The notes: generated by a model not told the origin, from the sequence alone. A stretch of DNA of 13,543 bases from Lentisphaeria bacterium UBA1724 (GCA_002315885.1 DCIO01000117.1:5349-18891); one strand, 5' to 3'. Shown: positions 1 to 7,392, numbered from the stretch's first letter. Translations and numbers: made by a program.

Positions 1-45
1 GGTATCCCCCTTGCCCCCTCTTTTTCAATTCGTAATTAGTTTATC

Positions 46-669
46 GTGTCTGGGATATCGGATCCATTTCATTTTGAGTCGGCCCTTGGTGTCGAGCGTG
101 TAGCGGGTGTGGACGAAGTCGGGCGTGGTCCCCTGGCGGGTCCCGTGGTGGTTTGTGCGGTGATGCTGCCGTTGCCTCCTGCGGAATTTGACATCCCTGT
201 GAATGACTCCAAGAAATTGACGGAGCGTCGTCGTGAGGAGTTAGCGGCGGCCTTGAAGGCAGACAGCCGCGTGCGCTACGCGATTGTGGAGCGTTCTCCC
301 GAGGAGATTGACCGCATGAATATCCTCCGCGCCACCCAGGATGCCATGCGTGCGGCGGCATTGGCGTTGGGCGAACCTGCGCCACAGGCGGTTTTGGTGG
401 ACGGACTGGGCTTTCAGCCATTTCCGTTCCCCGTGCAATTTCTTGTCAAAGGCGACAGTCATTCCGCGTCCATTGCGGCGGCCAGCATTTTAGCCAAGAC
501 CTATCGTGACCACCTGATGGATGAGATGGACGCGCTTTATCCTGGGTATGGATTTGCGAAGAACAAGGGTTATGGCACTGCCGAGCACCTGGCCGCCCTG
601 GCGAAGCTTGGGCCCTGTCCCATCCATCGTCGTTCCTTTGCTCCCGTTGCTCAACCGACGTTGTTTTGA
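46..669 (+). CDS. rnhB: Ribonuclease HII
   Basis: This enzyme cleaves the RNA strand of RNA-DNA hybrids and nicks at single ribonucleotides misincorporated into DNA; it is cytosolic. The 207-residue product has the usual bacterial RNase HII length. The N-terminal block GVDEVGRGPLAGPVV (residues 21-35) supplies catalytic D23 and E24. NDSKKL follows at 53-58, then D119 in the VDG motif, D137 in KGD, and the helix SIAAASILAKTYRD (142-155). The DEDD quartet of the family is therefore complete. KGYGT and HRRSFAP near the end are also typical. The start is a GTG at 46 without a visible Shine-Dalgarno; no ATG gives a better fit before the first motif. It is the first gene of the plus-strand train, and its TGA lies about 60 bases before the likely pcnB start. 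Identification is firm; only the exact start is uncertain. Confidence 0.95.
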   Translation: MSGISDPFHFESALGVERVAGVDEVGRGPLAGPVVVCAVMLPLPPAEFDIPVNDSKKLTERRREELAAALKADSRVRYAIVERSPEEIDRMNILRATQDAMRAAALALGEPAPQAVLVDGLGFQPFPFPVQFLVKGDSHSASIAAASILAKTYRDHLMDEMDALYPGYGFAKNKGYGTAEHLAALAKLGPCPIHRRSFAPVAQPTLF

Positions 670-728
670 CGCCGTCGTTCCATCTGTTTTCATCCCCGAA
701 ATGGAAAAAGGGGATTAAGTTTAGTAGT

Positions 729-2432
729 ATGTCAGAAAAGGTTCCCAATTCAGTCCTGGAAGAGCTCCGCAAAGCTGTCAATCCCACTCCAGTAGGGATT
801 GTCCGTGAATTGACGCGTGCGGGTTATGAGGCATATATCGTCGGCGGTGCGGTGCGTGATTTGCTTTTGGGCAAGCAACCCAAGGATTATGACATTTCCA
901 CCAGCGCCACTCCAGAGGAAGTCCGCAAGGTCTTTGGGCGCCGTCGTTGCCATGTGATTGGCCGTCGTTTCCGTTTGGCGCACGTCTATGCCAATGGGGA
1001 GATCTACGAAGTTTCCACTTTCCGCAGGATGCCGAATGAGCACGAGCGTCAAGGTCGCAAGCATGACGATGGTCCCATGATCTGGAACGACAATTGCTTT
1101 GGCACATTGGAGGATGACGCCCATCGCCGGGATTTCACGGTGAACGCCCTCTATCTGGATGTGTCGGGAACCCGCGGTGTCATCGATTTCTCTAACGGTT
1201 ATGCGGATTTGCGTGAAGGCATTGTCCGTTGCATCGGCAATCCCGCCCAGCGGATGGACGAGGACCCCGTGCGTATGCTCCGTGCTCTGAAGTTGGTGGG
1301 ACAGTGCGGTTTCCGCCTGGAACCCCAGCTGGAGTCGGTCATTCGCGCCAAGGCCTCCGAAATCAAATTGGCCAGTCCCGCGCGGCTTTTTGAGGAACTC
1401 CTGAAATTGCTGGCGAATCCCGCCTGCGACCAGACCCTCCAGGTGATGCACGACCATGGTTTCCTGCGGGAATTCTGGCCCATTGTGGATGAAGCCTGGG
1501 ATGAACAGGAGGGCGTCATGATGCGACATCTCCTGAAACTCCGTGGAGACGCCATCCGCCGTGGCCGATACACCAATTCCCGCGGGTTGGCACTTTCCAC
1601 GGTGACGCTCCCCTTCATGATGAGCGCTCTGAATCCCGAGAATCCCATCGCGTTCTGGGAGGGCAACGCGGCATCGGATCCCATCGCGCACCAGGCGCTG
1701 GGGTTGGTCTTCGAGGGCATCACTGTCCCACGCTTGCTTTCTCAACGCATCTTGCAGATTGTGGGGCTCGTGCCTCGTCTGCTGAAGAAGCCCGTGGCAA
1801 TGCGCTTCATCAATCATGCGGAATACCGCTATGGCCGCGCGCTGGTGGCGCTACTGGTGCAGCTCTTTGGCTGGGATCCCGAAATTCTGGCGGACATCCC
1901 CGAATTCTCTCCGCGTTTTGATGCGTATGAGGAGGAAGAAAATGACGACCCATTCTGGGTGAACAGCACTGCCGAGACGGAAGCAGGGCTGGCTGAGGCG
2001 GAATCCACTCCGGAGACTCCTGCGGAGGTCGTCAATCCCCAGTATCCGGGGTTGTTGCCGTTGACGAAGTCCCCCAAAAAGCGCTCGACTTCGCGTAAGT
2101 CAGGCAGTCCCAAGGAGGTCGGGTTGGCGGCACTTGCGGGGGACGAGTCATCGAAGCCTGCGGCTCCCAAGAAAACCCGCAGCCGTTCTCGCAAAACGGG
2201 TGTCAAGACTTCCTCCTCTTCTCCCAATGCTCCAGAGAATTCTCCCGCATTGAATCTTCCGCCCAGCGAGCCCGCACGAGAGGAGATTCCCGTTGTGGAA
2301 GCGCCTCCCGCGGCCCCTGCGGCGACCTTCTTCAATCCTGTGGCGGAGACCGCGCCAGCTTCTGGCAAGGCTCCCAAGGGCCGTCGCAAGAGTTCTCCTG
2401 CCGCGCCCACCGATTCCATTACCTTTGGTTGA
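729..2432 (+). CDS. pcnB: Poly(A) polymerase I-type nucleotidyltransferase with long basic tail
   Basis: This is a class II nucleotidyltransferase that adds A residues (poly(A) polymerase) or CCA to RNA 3' ends. The head domain has GGAVRDLLLG (residues 39-48) and the metal-binding pair in DYD (D53, D55). RRFRLAHV (79-86) is the signature that favours PcnB over CCA-adding enzymes. RRDFTVNAL (133-141) and DEDPVRMLRA (177-186) follow. The core ends near residue 400. The remaining ~165 residues are low-complexity Pro/Ala/Ser with Lys/Arg clusters (for example KKRSTSRK and KKTRSRSRK) and look disordered and RNA-binding. I chose ATG 729. The frame is open back to a TTG at 666 overlapping the rnhB stop, but the extra 21 residues look unlike family N-termini. 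A purine run (AAAAAGGGGA, 706-715) lies a little far upstream to be a good Shine-Dalgarno. The 567-residue product is longer than E. coli PcnB because of the tail. Which 3'-end activity it has cannot be proven from sequence alone. Confidence 0.9.
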   Translation: MSEKVPNSVLEELRKAVNPTPVGIVRELTRAGYEAYIVGGAVRDLLLGKQPKDYDISTSATPEEVRKVFGRRRCHVIGRRFRLAHVYANGEIYEVSTFRRMPNEHERQGRKHDDGPMIWNDNCFGTLEDDAHRRDFTVNALYLDVSGTRGVIDFSNGYADLREGIVRCIGNPAQRMDEDPVRMLRALKLVGQCGFRLEPQLESVIRAKASEIKLASPARLFEELLKLLANPACDQTLQVMHDHGFLREFWPIVDEAWDEQEGVMMRHLLKLRGDAIRRGRYTNSRGLALSTVTLPFMMSALNPENPIAFWEGNAASDPIAHQALGLVFEGITVPRLLSQRILQIVGLVPRLLKKPVAMRFINHAEYRYGRALVALLVQLFGWDPEILADIPEFSPRFDAYEEEENDDPFWVNSTAETEAGLAEAESTPETPAEVVNPQYPGLLPLTKSPKKRSTSRKSGSPKEVGLAALAGDESSKPAAPKKTRSRSRKTGVKTSSSSPNAPENSPALNLPPSEPAREEIPVVEAPPAAPAATFFNPVAETAPASGKAPKGRRKSSPAAPTDSITFG

Positions 2433-2440
2433 ATTTCATC

Positions 2441-3583
2441 ATGAAAAAGTCCCTGATTGCCTACATCATTGTAGCTGTCATCGTTGTTCTGCATCTCATT
2501 GCATTCTGTATGCTGAAACGCAGCGCGGCGCCAGAAAAACCCGTGGAGGAGAATCCCCCCGCGCAGGAGCAGACCGCTTCTGGGACGCCTTCTGCGCAGC
2601 CCCCAGCGTCCCCTTCTGGCGTTCCTGGGAAGAGTGCGAGCACCAACCCGCCGCCATCGGTTCCTGCTCCTGCCGCTCCTGCTACTCCTGCTCCGCAGGT
2701 GCCTGCGACAGCAGGGATGCCTGGTCCATATTACAACGGTTTCTTCAAGGTGGGCGAAAAGGCTCTTCCCGACAAACTGAAGCGCACAGTGGCGCCTGTT
2801 CGTTCTGGACTTGTGATTGACCTGGATACCAATACCATCCTCTGGCAGAAGGACGCCGCGGTGGTGCATCCCATTGCGTCCCTCACCAAGCTCCTGACCG
2901 CTCTGATGTTGATGGAGCATTTCGAGGCCCATCCCGACCAGTCCCTCAAGACGCAAATCACCATCACCGCCGCCGACCGCAAATATTTCAAGAACCACAG
3001 CATCAACGGTGTCTATTTGGATGCCAATGAAAAATACTCCCTGGATGAGATGCTGATGTGCATGATGGTGGCCAGTTCCAATGACTGCGCATACGTAGTC
3101 GGCGAATATCTCGCGGGGGGCGATGCGGAAAAATTCCCCGCCATGATGAATGCCCGTGCCAAGGCTCTGGGGTTGAATGACATGAAATTCAACAACGCCA
3201 ATGGCCTGCCCGTCAACGCCTCCAGCGGACGACTGGAAAATACGGGCTCTGCGCTGGATATCGCCTATCTGGGCGTGCGTGCCATGCGTTATCCTGGCAT
3301 CATGAAGTGGGCCGGGACTACCTCCGGACGGCTCCGGGCAGACAAGAAAAATCCTTTCGATGTCAATTCCACAAATCACCTGCTACGCGGAAAAGTGCCT
3401 GGAGTCACGGGGCTCAAGACGGGCTATACGGACGGCGCGGGATACTGCATCGTGGTGACCTGCGAGCGCAACAACAAGAAGCGCATGGTGGTGGCCATGG
3501 GTGTGAATGCCAATGGCACCGACCGCGGAAAGCTCCGCGATGAAATTGTGAAACAACTTTTGGAGTGGTCCTACACCCTATGA
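2441..3583 (+). CDS. Membrane-anchored D-alanyl-D-alanine carboxypeptidase (peptidase S11)
   Basis: This is a penicillin-binding protein of the DacA/PBP5 type, which removes the terminal D-Ala of peptidoglycan stem peptides outside the cytoplasmic membrane. Residues 5-25 form one hydrophobic helix (signal anchor or uncleaved signal). A Pro/Ala/Ser-rich linker follows (about 30-97), then the catalytic domain. All three active-site motifs are present: SLTK (S147 nucleophile, K150), SSN (212-214) and KTG (326-328). The 380-residue product ends soon after the domain, so the C-terminal beta domain and amphipathic anchor helix of E. coli PBP5 are absent; the N-terminal helix probably does the anchoring. 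ATG 2441 is chosen. A TTG at 2429 overlapping the pcnB stop is possible but puts nothing useful in front. No Shine-Dalgarno is visible, so translation is probably coupled to pcnB. The stop overlaps the next start (ATGA). Confidence 0.93.
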   Translation: MKKSLIAYIIVAVIVVLHLIAFCMLKRSAAPEKPVEENPPAQEQTASGTPSAQPPASPSGVPGKSASTNPPPSVPAPAAPATPAPQVPATAGMPGPYYNGFFKVGEKALPDKLKRTVAPVRSGLVIDLDTNTILWQKDAAVVHPIASLTKLLTALMLMEHFEAHPDQSLKTQITITAADRKYFKNHSINGVYLDANEKYSLDEMLMCMMVASSNDCAYVVGEYLAGGDAEKFPAMMNARAKALGLNDMKFNNANGLPVNASSGRLENTGSALDIAYLGVRAMRYPGIMKWAGTTSGRLRADKKNPFDVNSTNHLLRGKVPGVTGLKTGYTDGAGYCIVVTCERNNKKRMVVAMGVNANGTDRGKLRDEIVKQLLEWSYTL

Positions 3584-4260
3584 AACTCTCCGTCATCATC
3601 CCTGTTTACAACGAAGTCAACACCGTGACTACCGTGATTCATGCGGTGCGTTCCTGTGGCGTGCCGGATTTGGAGATGGTGGTGGTGAATGACTGTTCCA
3701 CTGACGGCACCAAGGAAGTCCTGGATGCCCTGCCTCCTGCCCAGGATTTGGTAATTTGCCATCACGAAGTGAATCGTGGCAAGGGCGCGGGCATCCGCAC
3801 CGCCCAGGCAAAAATCACAGGGGATGTGGTGATTATCCAGGATGCGGACTTGGAGTACTCTCCTACGGAATTCCCCAAGATGCTGAAATTCATCGAAGAG
3901 GGCAAGGCGGATGCAGTCTTCGGGTCACGGTATTCGGGGACGACGCATTTGGTGGATTCCTTCTGGCATGTGAAGGGCAATCAGTGGCTCACGGGCTTCT
4001 CGAATTTCTGTGCCAACCTCCATTTGACTGACATGGAGACATGCTATAAGATGATCCGCGCCGATATCTTCAAGAGTTTCACTCTGGAATGCAACCGCTT
4101 TGGCTTCGAACCCGAGGTCACCGCAAAACTCTCCAAGGCGAAAGCGCGCATCTACGAGACTCCCATCGGCTACACGCCCCGTCCCTACGATGCGGGCAAG
4201 AAGATTGGCTGGCGGGATGGCCTGGCCGCACTTTGGTACATTTTCAAATACAACCTCTAG
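3580..4260 (+). CDS. Family 2 glycosyltransferase (dolichyl-phosphate mannose synthase-like, soluble)
   Basis: The 226-residue GT-A-fold glycosyltransferase resembles the DPM1/polyprenyl-phosphate glycosyltransferase subgroup, which moves a sugar from a nucleotide donor to a lipid phosphate. The opening is classical: SVIIPVYNE (4-12), VVVNDCSTDGT (34-44) and NRGKGAGIRTA (65-75). The metal-binding DAD motif lies at 88-90 (QDADLEYSP), followed by GSRYSG (115-120). The ending, with PRPYDAGKKIGWRDG (200-214), is typical of this subgroup. There is no transmembrane segment, so it acts on the inner membrane face. ATG 3580 overlaps the carboxypeptidase stop by four bases, which suggests coupled translation. 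An in-frame GTG at 3565 is less likely because it would start inside the upstream gene. Lying between a peptidoglycan carboxypeptidase and an FtsB-like protein, it probably serves envelope glycan synthesis. The sugar and acceptor are not identifiable. Confidence 0.88.
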   Translation: MKLSVIIPVYNEVNTVTTVIHAVRSCGVPDLEMVVVNDCSTDGTKEVLDALPPAQDLVICHHEVNRGKGAGIRTAQAKITGDVVIIQDADLEYSPTEFPKMLKFIEEGKADAVFGSRYSGTTHLVDSFWHVKGNQWLTGFSNFCANLHLTDMETCYKMIRADIFKSFTLECNRFGFEPEVTAKLSKAKARIYETPIGYTPRPYDAGKKIGWRDGLAALWYIFKYNL

Positions 4261-4268
4261 TTGCATCC

Positions 4269-4571
4269 ATGAAGAGTGTCGATCTCATTGTAATCTTACT
4301 GATGATTCTGGTTGTCCTGGTGGCAATCTATCTCCTGGCGCCACCCGCTGCGGAAAAGGCTAACTTGAAAGAGGAACTGCGCCAGACGCAACTGCAAGTG
4401 GAGGCGCTCGAGAGCCAGTTGCAGGAAGTGCGGGGACAACTGCAGAAACTGAAGGAAAAAGATCCCATTGTCATCGAAAAAATCGCCCGAGACAAATTTG
4501 GTCAGGCTCGTGAAGGCGAAACCATCTACTCATTCCCGAGAGAGGATGACGTAAAAAAGAGGGATGAGTGA
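4269..4571 (+). CDS. FtsB/DivIC-like septum formation initiator protein
   Basis: A bitopic membrane protein of 100 residues. The N-terminal helix is roughly residues 5-25 (Leu/Ile/Val-rich, ending at LLAPP). A heptad-like coiled coil spans about 33-65 (repeated Leu, Gln, Glu, including QLQVEALESQLQEV). The conserved C-terminal segment IARDKFGQAREGETIYSFP (75-93) is the hallmark of the DivIC/FtsB family (ARE-x-LG...PGE-x-xY). Such proteins join FtsL and FtsQ in the divisome and help activate septal peptidoglycan synthesis. The ATG is nine bases after the preceding stop with no clear Shine-Dalgarno. The frame is open far upstream inside the glycosyltransferase gene, but only this start gives the membrane helix at the N-terminus. 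The stop overlaps a possible GTG start of the next gene. Whether it is the sole FtsB of this organism cannot be told from this window. Confidence 0.82.
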   Translation: MKSVDLIVILLMILVVLVAIYLLAPPAAEKANLKEELRQTQLQVEALESQLQEVRGQLQKLKEKDPIVIEKIARDKFGQAREGETIYSFPREDDVKKRDE

Positions 4572-4576
4572 CAAGT

Positions 4577-5161
4577 ATGCCTCAACGACTCCAGACTCCC
4601 ATTTCCGAAGAAGATGCCCGCGCCCTGAAATTGGGTGACGAGGTGCTTTTGTCGGGACGAATCTACACTGCGCGGGATGCAGCCCATAAGTTCTTGGCTG
4701 GCGGCAATACGCCACCCGTTTTGCCCGACGGGCTGGATTTTGCGGGAACCGCGATTTACCACTGCGGTCCCGTGATGATACAGCAGGATGGCGAATGGCG
4801 TGTGACTGCCGCGGGGCCCACGACTTCTGCCCGTGAAGAGACTTACCAGGGCGAGGTGCTGCGTCGTTTTGGCGTCCGTGCGGTCATTGGCAAGGGCGGC
4901 ATGGGCCCCAGGACTCGCCAGGCGCTCCAGGAGTGCGGCGCGGTCTATCTTTCTGCCGTGGGTGGCGCGGCGCAGGTGCTGGCGGCTGCCGTCAAGCGCG
5001 TGGTGGGGGTCTATTTTCTGGAGGAATTCGGCTCTCCCGAGGCGATTTGGGCGTTGGATGTCCAGGATTTTCCTGCCATTGTGACCATGGATGCCCATGG
5101 GAATGACCTCCATCAGCAGGTGCTCCAGAACTCGAAGTCGGAAGTCCAGAAAATCCTCTAA
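4577..5161 (+). CDS. Class I fumarate hydratase / L(+)-tartrate dehydratase beta subunit (Fumerase_C)
   Basis: This is the beta chain of the two-subunit iron-sulfur hydro-lyases that interconvert fumarate and malate or dehydrate tartrate. The protein (194 residues from ATG 4577) has the full order of this domain: an N-terminal LxLGDEVLLSGRIYTARDAAH, then LPDG...GTAIYHCGP, AAGPTTSAREETY, IGKGGM, AVGGAA, and a closing ALDVQDFPAIVTMDAHGNDL. The family usually shows TSxRMDxY where this protein reads TSAREETY, so the Met-Asp pair is changed to Glu-Glu. The [4Fe-4S] cluster is carried by the alpha subunit, which is not in this window; the upstream neighbour is FtsB-like. A GTG at 4568, preceded by AGAGGG (4558-4563), would add three residues and overlap the ftsB-like stop, and is equally possible. 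Domain assignment is firm; the substrate is not. Confidence 0.88.
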   Translation: MPQRLQTPISEEDARALKLGDEVLLSGRIYTARDAAHKFLAGGNTPPVLPDGLDFAGTAIYHCGPVMIQQDGEWRVTAAGPTTSAREETYQGEVLRRFGVRAVIGKGGMGPRTRQALQECGAVYLSAVGGAAQVLAAAVKRVVGVYFLEEFGSPEAIWALDVQDFPAIVTMDAHGNDLHQQVLQNSKSEVQKIL

Positions 5162-5172
5162 CGGAGTCTGAA

Positions 5173-6333
5173 ATGACTACGATTGTGCCTACATCTTTAG
5201 CGGAACCCCGCTTTCTGGGGGTGGGCGATACGGAGACGCTGAAAGCGGAAATCCGGTCGATGCTTTCGGCCAACAACTTCTTTCAGCTGAATTTCGATGC
5301 GCCCTGGTTGGAGCGGATTTTCGTTGCCTATCAGCAGCCCCATCGGTATTTTCATACGCTGAATCACCTCTTTGAGATTTGCCGGCTGATATGCAAGTTC
5401 GGTCTCGGTCGCCAATCCACGGCGGAGTTATTGCTGGTGGCGCTTTTCCATGACGTGTATTGGTATCCCCAGGATACGAAGAACGAGGAGAATTCCGCCC
5501 GTGTCTTTGATTTGATGCAGCCCGCCATGGGCAATACGCTTCCCGAGGATGCCCGTAAGGCGGTACGCGAAATCATCATCTCTTCCAAGGGTCAGAAGGC
5601 CATCAGCCCCATTGCGCGACGCTTCCATGAGTGCGACTGCGATGTCCTTCTCCATGGTTCACCCGTGGATTTGCTGGCCTACGAATTCCAGATTTTCCGT
5701 GAATTCCAGGGCTTGAACATGGTGGAATACCGAAAGGGGCGGGAGGGCTTCTTCAACCGCTTCAGCCGCCGTTTCCCCGAATGCAAGGCCAACATGCGCT
5801 TCCTGGTGGAATACCTGGAACGCCGCCGTCCCCGTGTGGGCATTTATGCGGGGTCCTTCAATCCCTTCCACGTCGGTCACATGGCGATTCTGCAGAAAGC
5901 GGAGTTGATGTTTGACAAGGTGATTGTGGCGGTGGGTATCAATCCAGAGAAGAATCTCCCTGGCAGCAAGAGCCTGGTGGGTGATGCGAATGCCCTGCAA
6001 GTCCGGGAACTCCTGCCTTTCCATGAGGTGATTTTCTTCGACAATCTGATGGTGGATTTGCTGGACAAGGAGTCCGAATTCTGCGATGTGACGCTGGTCC
6101 GTGGTCTGCGCAACGGCTATGACCTGGATTACGAAATGAGCCAGCAGTGCTTTATGCAGGAGATGCGCCCCGAAACCCACTCGGTGTATATCCCCTGTGA
6201 CAAGTCGTTGGAGCACATCTCTTCCTCCGCTTTGCGTGGTCTCCGCCATTTTGACTGCCACGGCAAAGAGCAGATTTATTTCCCCCATCTCTACGACTAC
6301 TACAATCAGTCCATTGAGGAACTCTTCCTGTAG
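5173..6333 (+). CDS. Two-domain protein: predicted HD phosphohydrolase (COG4339-like) fused to CoaD-like phosphopantetheine adenylyltransferase
   Basis: The 386-residue product has two enzyme domains. Residues about 20-218 match the COG4339-type metal-dependent HD family: YFHTLNH (H61, H65), FHDVYW (H93-D94), NEENSA (104-109) and HECDCD (H152, D155, D157) are the metal-binding positions expected. Residues 221-386 are a CoaD-type adenylyltransferase, which transfers AMP from ATP to 4'-phosphopantetheine in coenzyme A synthesis. GSFNPFHVGH (227-236) carries the HxGH nucleotide-binding motif, TLVRGLRNGYDLDYE (307-321) the substrate/ATP arginines, and ISSSALRGL (349-357) the closing motif. All CoaD signatures are intact, so that half should be active. 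The ATG is 11 bases after the preceding stop, with a modest Shine-Dalgarno (CGGAG, 5162-5166). The HD substrate is unknown. The fusion recalls NadD-YqeK pairs, but with a different HD family, reversed order and CoaD instead of NadD. Confidence 0.88.
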   Translation: MTTIVPTSLAEPRFLGVGDTETLKAEIRSMLSANNFFQLNFDAPWLERIFVAYQQPHRYFHTLNHLFEICRLICKFGLGRQSTAELLLVALFHDVYWYPQDTKNEENSARVFDLMQPAMGNTLPEDARKAVREIIISSKGQKAISPIARRFHECDCDVLLHGSPVDLLAYEFQIFREFQGLNMVEYRKGREGFFNRFSRRFPECKANMRFLVEYLERRRPRVGIYAGSFNPFHVGHMAILQKAELMFDKVIVAVGINPEKNLPGSKSLVGDANALQVRELLPFHEVIFFDNLMVDLLDKESEFCDVTLVRGLRNGYDLDYEMSQQCFMQEMRPETHSVYIPCDKSLEHISSSALRGLRHFDCHGKEQIYFPHLYDYYNQSIEELFL

Positions 6334-7305
6334 ATGCTCTCCTGCACGAACCTGAAAGTCTGGTATCCCATTCGGCGCGGTGTCTTGAACCGCGTCTGCG
6401 GGTATGTGCGTGCGGTGGACGGGGTTTCCCTGGAAATCCACCCGGGAGAGACTGTGGGATTGGTTGGGGAGTCGGGATGCGGAAAGACTACCCTGGGACG
6501 GGCGCTGGTGGGGCTGGAAGAGTCCACGGATGGCACGATTGAATACGATGGCGCGTCTCTGACAGCCCTCAAAGGCAATGCGAGACGGGATGCCCGTCGG
6601 AATCTCCAGATGGTCTTCCAGGATCCATTCGCTTCATTGGATCCGCGCATGAGCGCCATGGAGCTGGTCACCGAGGGGCTGGAGACACACGGGCTCTACA
6701 AAAATGGCGAGAGTCGTGAAGAGGCCGCCGCGCGGTTGATGCGAGAGGTGGGACTGGAGCCCGAGACGATGTTCCGTTATCCACACGAATTCTCCGGGGG
6801 ACAACGACAGCGCATCTCCATCGCACGGGCGATTTCCCTGGAACCCAAGTATATCGTCTGCGACGAGCCAGTTTCCGCGCTTGACGTGTCAGTGCAGTCC
6901 CAGGTGATTCGGTTGCTGGCGGAGTTGCGTGCCAAGCACAATCTCTCCTATCTTTTCATTTCCCATGACTTGAGCGTGGTGCGGTTGATTGCCCAGCGCG
7001 TGGCGGTCATGTATCTGGGGCATATCGTAGAGCAGGGGGACGCTAAGCAGGTGTTGACGCAGCCCGTGCATCCCTACACCCAGGCGTTGGTTTCCGCCAT
7101 TCCCGTCCCTGGCAAATCGGATCGTTCCAAGCGCATTCTTTTGGCAGGGGAGCCCCCGAGTCCCGCGAATCCGCCAGCGGGTTGCCCCTTCCATACCCGT
7201 TGCCCGAAGGCCACTCCTCGTTGCGCGCAGGAAATGCCGGCGCTCTCTCTGCGCCCGCAAGCCGATGATCCCACGCGCCTGGTGGCGTGTTGGCTGGATG
7301 CGTGA
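6334..7305 (+). CDS. Oligopeptide/dipeptide ABC transporter ATP-binding protein (OppF/DppF type)
   Basis: A cytosolic ATPase of 323 residues that would power a peptide or related solute importer. Walker A is GESGCGKTT (45-53). The Q-loop region FQDPFASLDPRM (95-106) has the wording typical of OppF/DppF, the signature is FSGGQRQRI (153-161), Walker B is YIVCDEP (173-179), and the switch histidine is H211. The C-terminal oligo_HPY region begins at HPYTQALVSAIP. It carries the cysteines C284, C290, C297 and C319, matching the cluster known from many DppD/DppF-type proteins. The ATG follows the CoaD-fusion stop with no gap, so translation is probably coupled. No OppA, OppB, OppC or OppD gene is in the window, so the partners must lie elsewhere. 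It is the last gene of the tightly packed train. Confidence 0.92.
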   Translation: MLSCTNLKVWYPIRRGVLNRVCGYVRAVDGVSLEIHPGETVGLVGESGCGKTTLGRALVGLEESTDGTIEYDGASLTALKGNARRDARRNLQMVFQDPFASLDPRMSAMELVTEGLETHGLYKNGESREEAAARLMREVGLEPETMFRYPHEFSGGQRQRISIARAISLEPKYIVCDEPVSALDVSVQSQVIRLLAELRAKHNLSYLFISHDLSVVRLIAQRVAVMYLGHIVEQGDAKQVLTQPVHPYTQALVSAIPVPGKSDRSKRILLAGEPPSPANPPAGCPFHTRCPKATPRCAQEMPALSLRPQADDPTRLVACWLDA

Positions 7306-7334
7306 AATCCCAACCTCTGTCTCTAGATTTCTTC

Positions 7335-7346
7335 GCCCTAAAGGGC
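7335..7346 (+). terminator. Weak hairpin after the main gene train
   Basis: GCCC-TAAA-GGGC forms a short perfect stem 30 bases after the OppF-type stop codon. No T-run follows, so it is a weak or factor-assisted terminator candidate at best. The 119-base gap here (7306-7424) otherwise holds only one more hairpin, at 7374-7392. Confidence 0.25.
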
Positions 7347-7373
7347 TCACACAGAACAGAAGGGTCTTCCACC

Positions 7374-7392
7374 TTCACTAGAAAATAGTGAA
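7374..7392. promoter_or_regulatory. Inverted repeat upstream of the DUF2752 gene
   Basis: TTCACTA and TAGTGAA (7-base perfect arms) flank GAAAA, centred about 40 bases before ATG 7425. It could be an operator, an mRNA leader hairpin, or part of the upstream transcript's end. No T-run follows, so an intrinsic terminator is unlikely. Its function is not determined. Confidence 0.35.

Noticed and set aside
666..728. Upstream TTG start for pcnB
   Set aside because: The 21 added residues overlap the rnhB stop and do not look like a PcnB N-terminus. ATG 729 is the simpler start.
750..1817. 355-codon open frame on the minus strand
   Set aside because: It is antisense to the conserved core of pcnB and shows no motif.
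1829..3379. 516-codon open frame on the minus strand
   Set aside because: It lies antisense to pcnB and the carboxypeptidase, whose catalytic motifs are unmistakable. Its translation is low-complexity and without domains, as expected for a shadow of GC-rich coding sequence.
5659..6441. 260-codon open frame on the minus strand
   Set aside because: It is antisense to the CoaD-like domain and the start of the ABC ATPase, both clearly coding on the plus strand.
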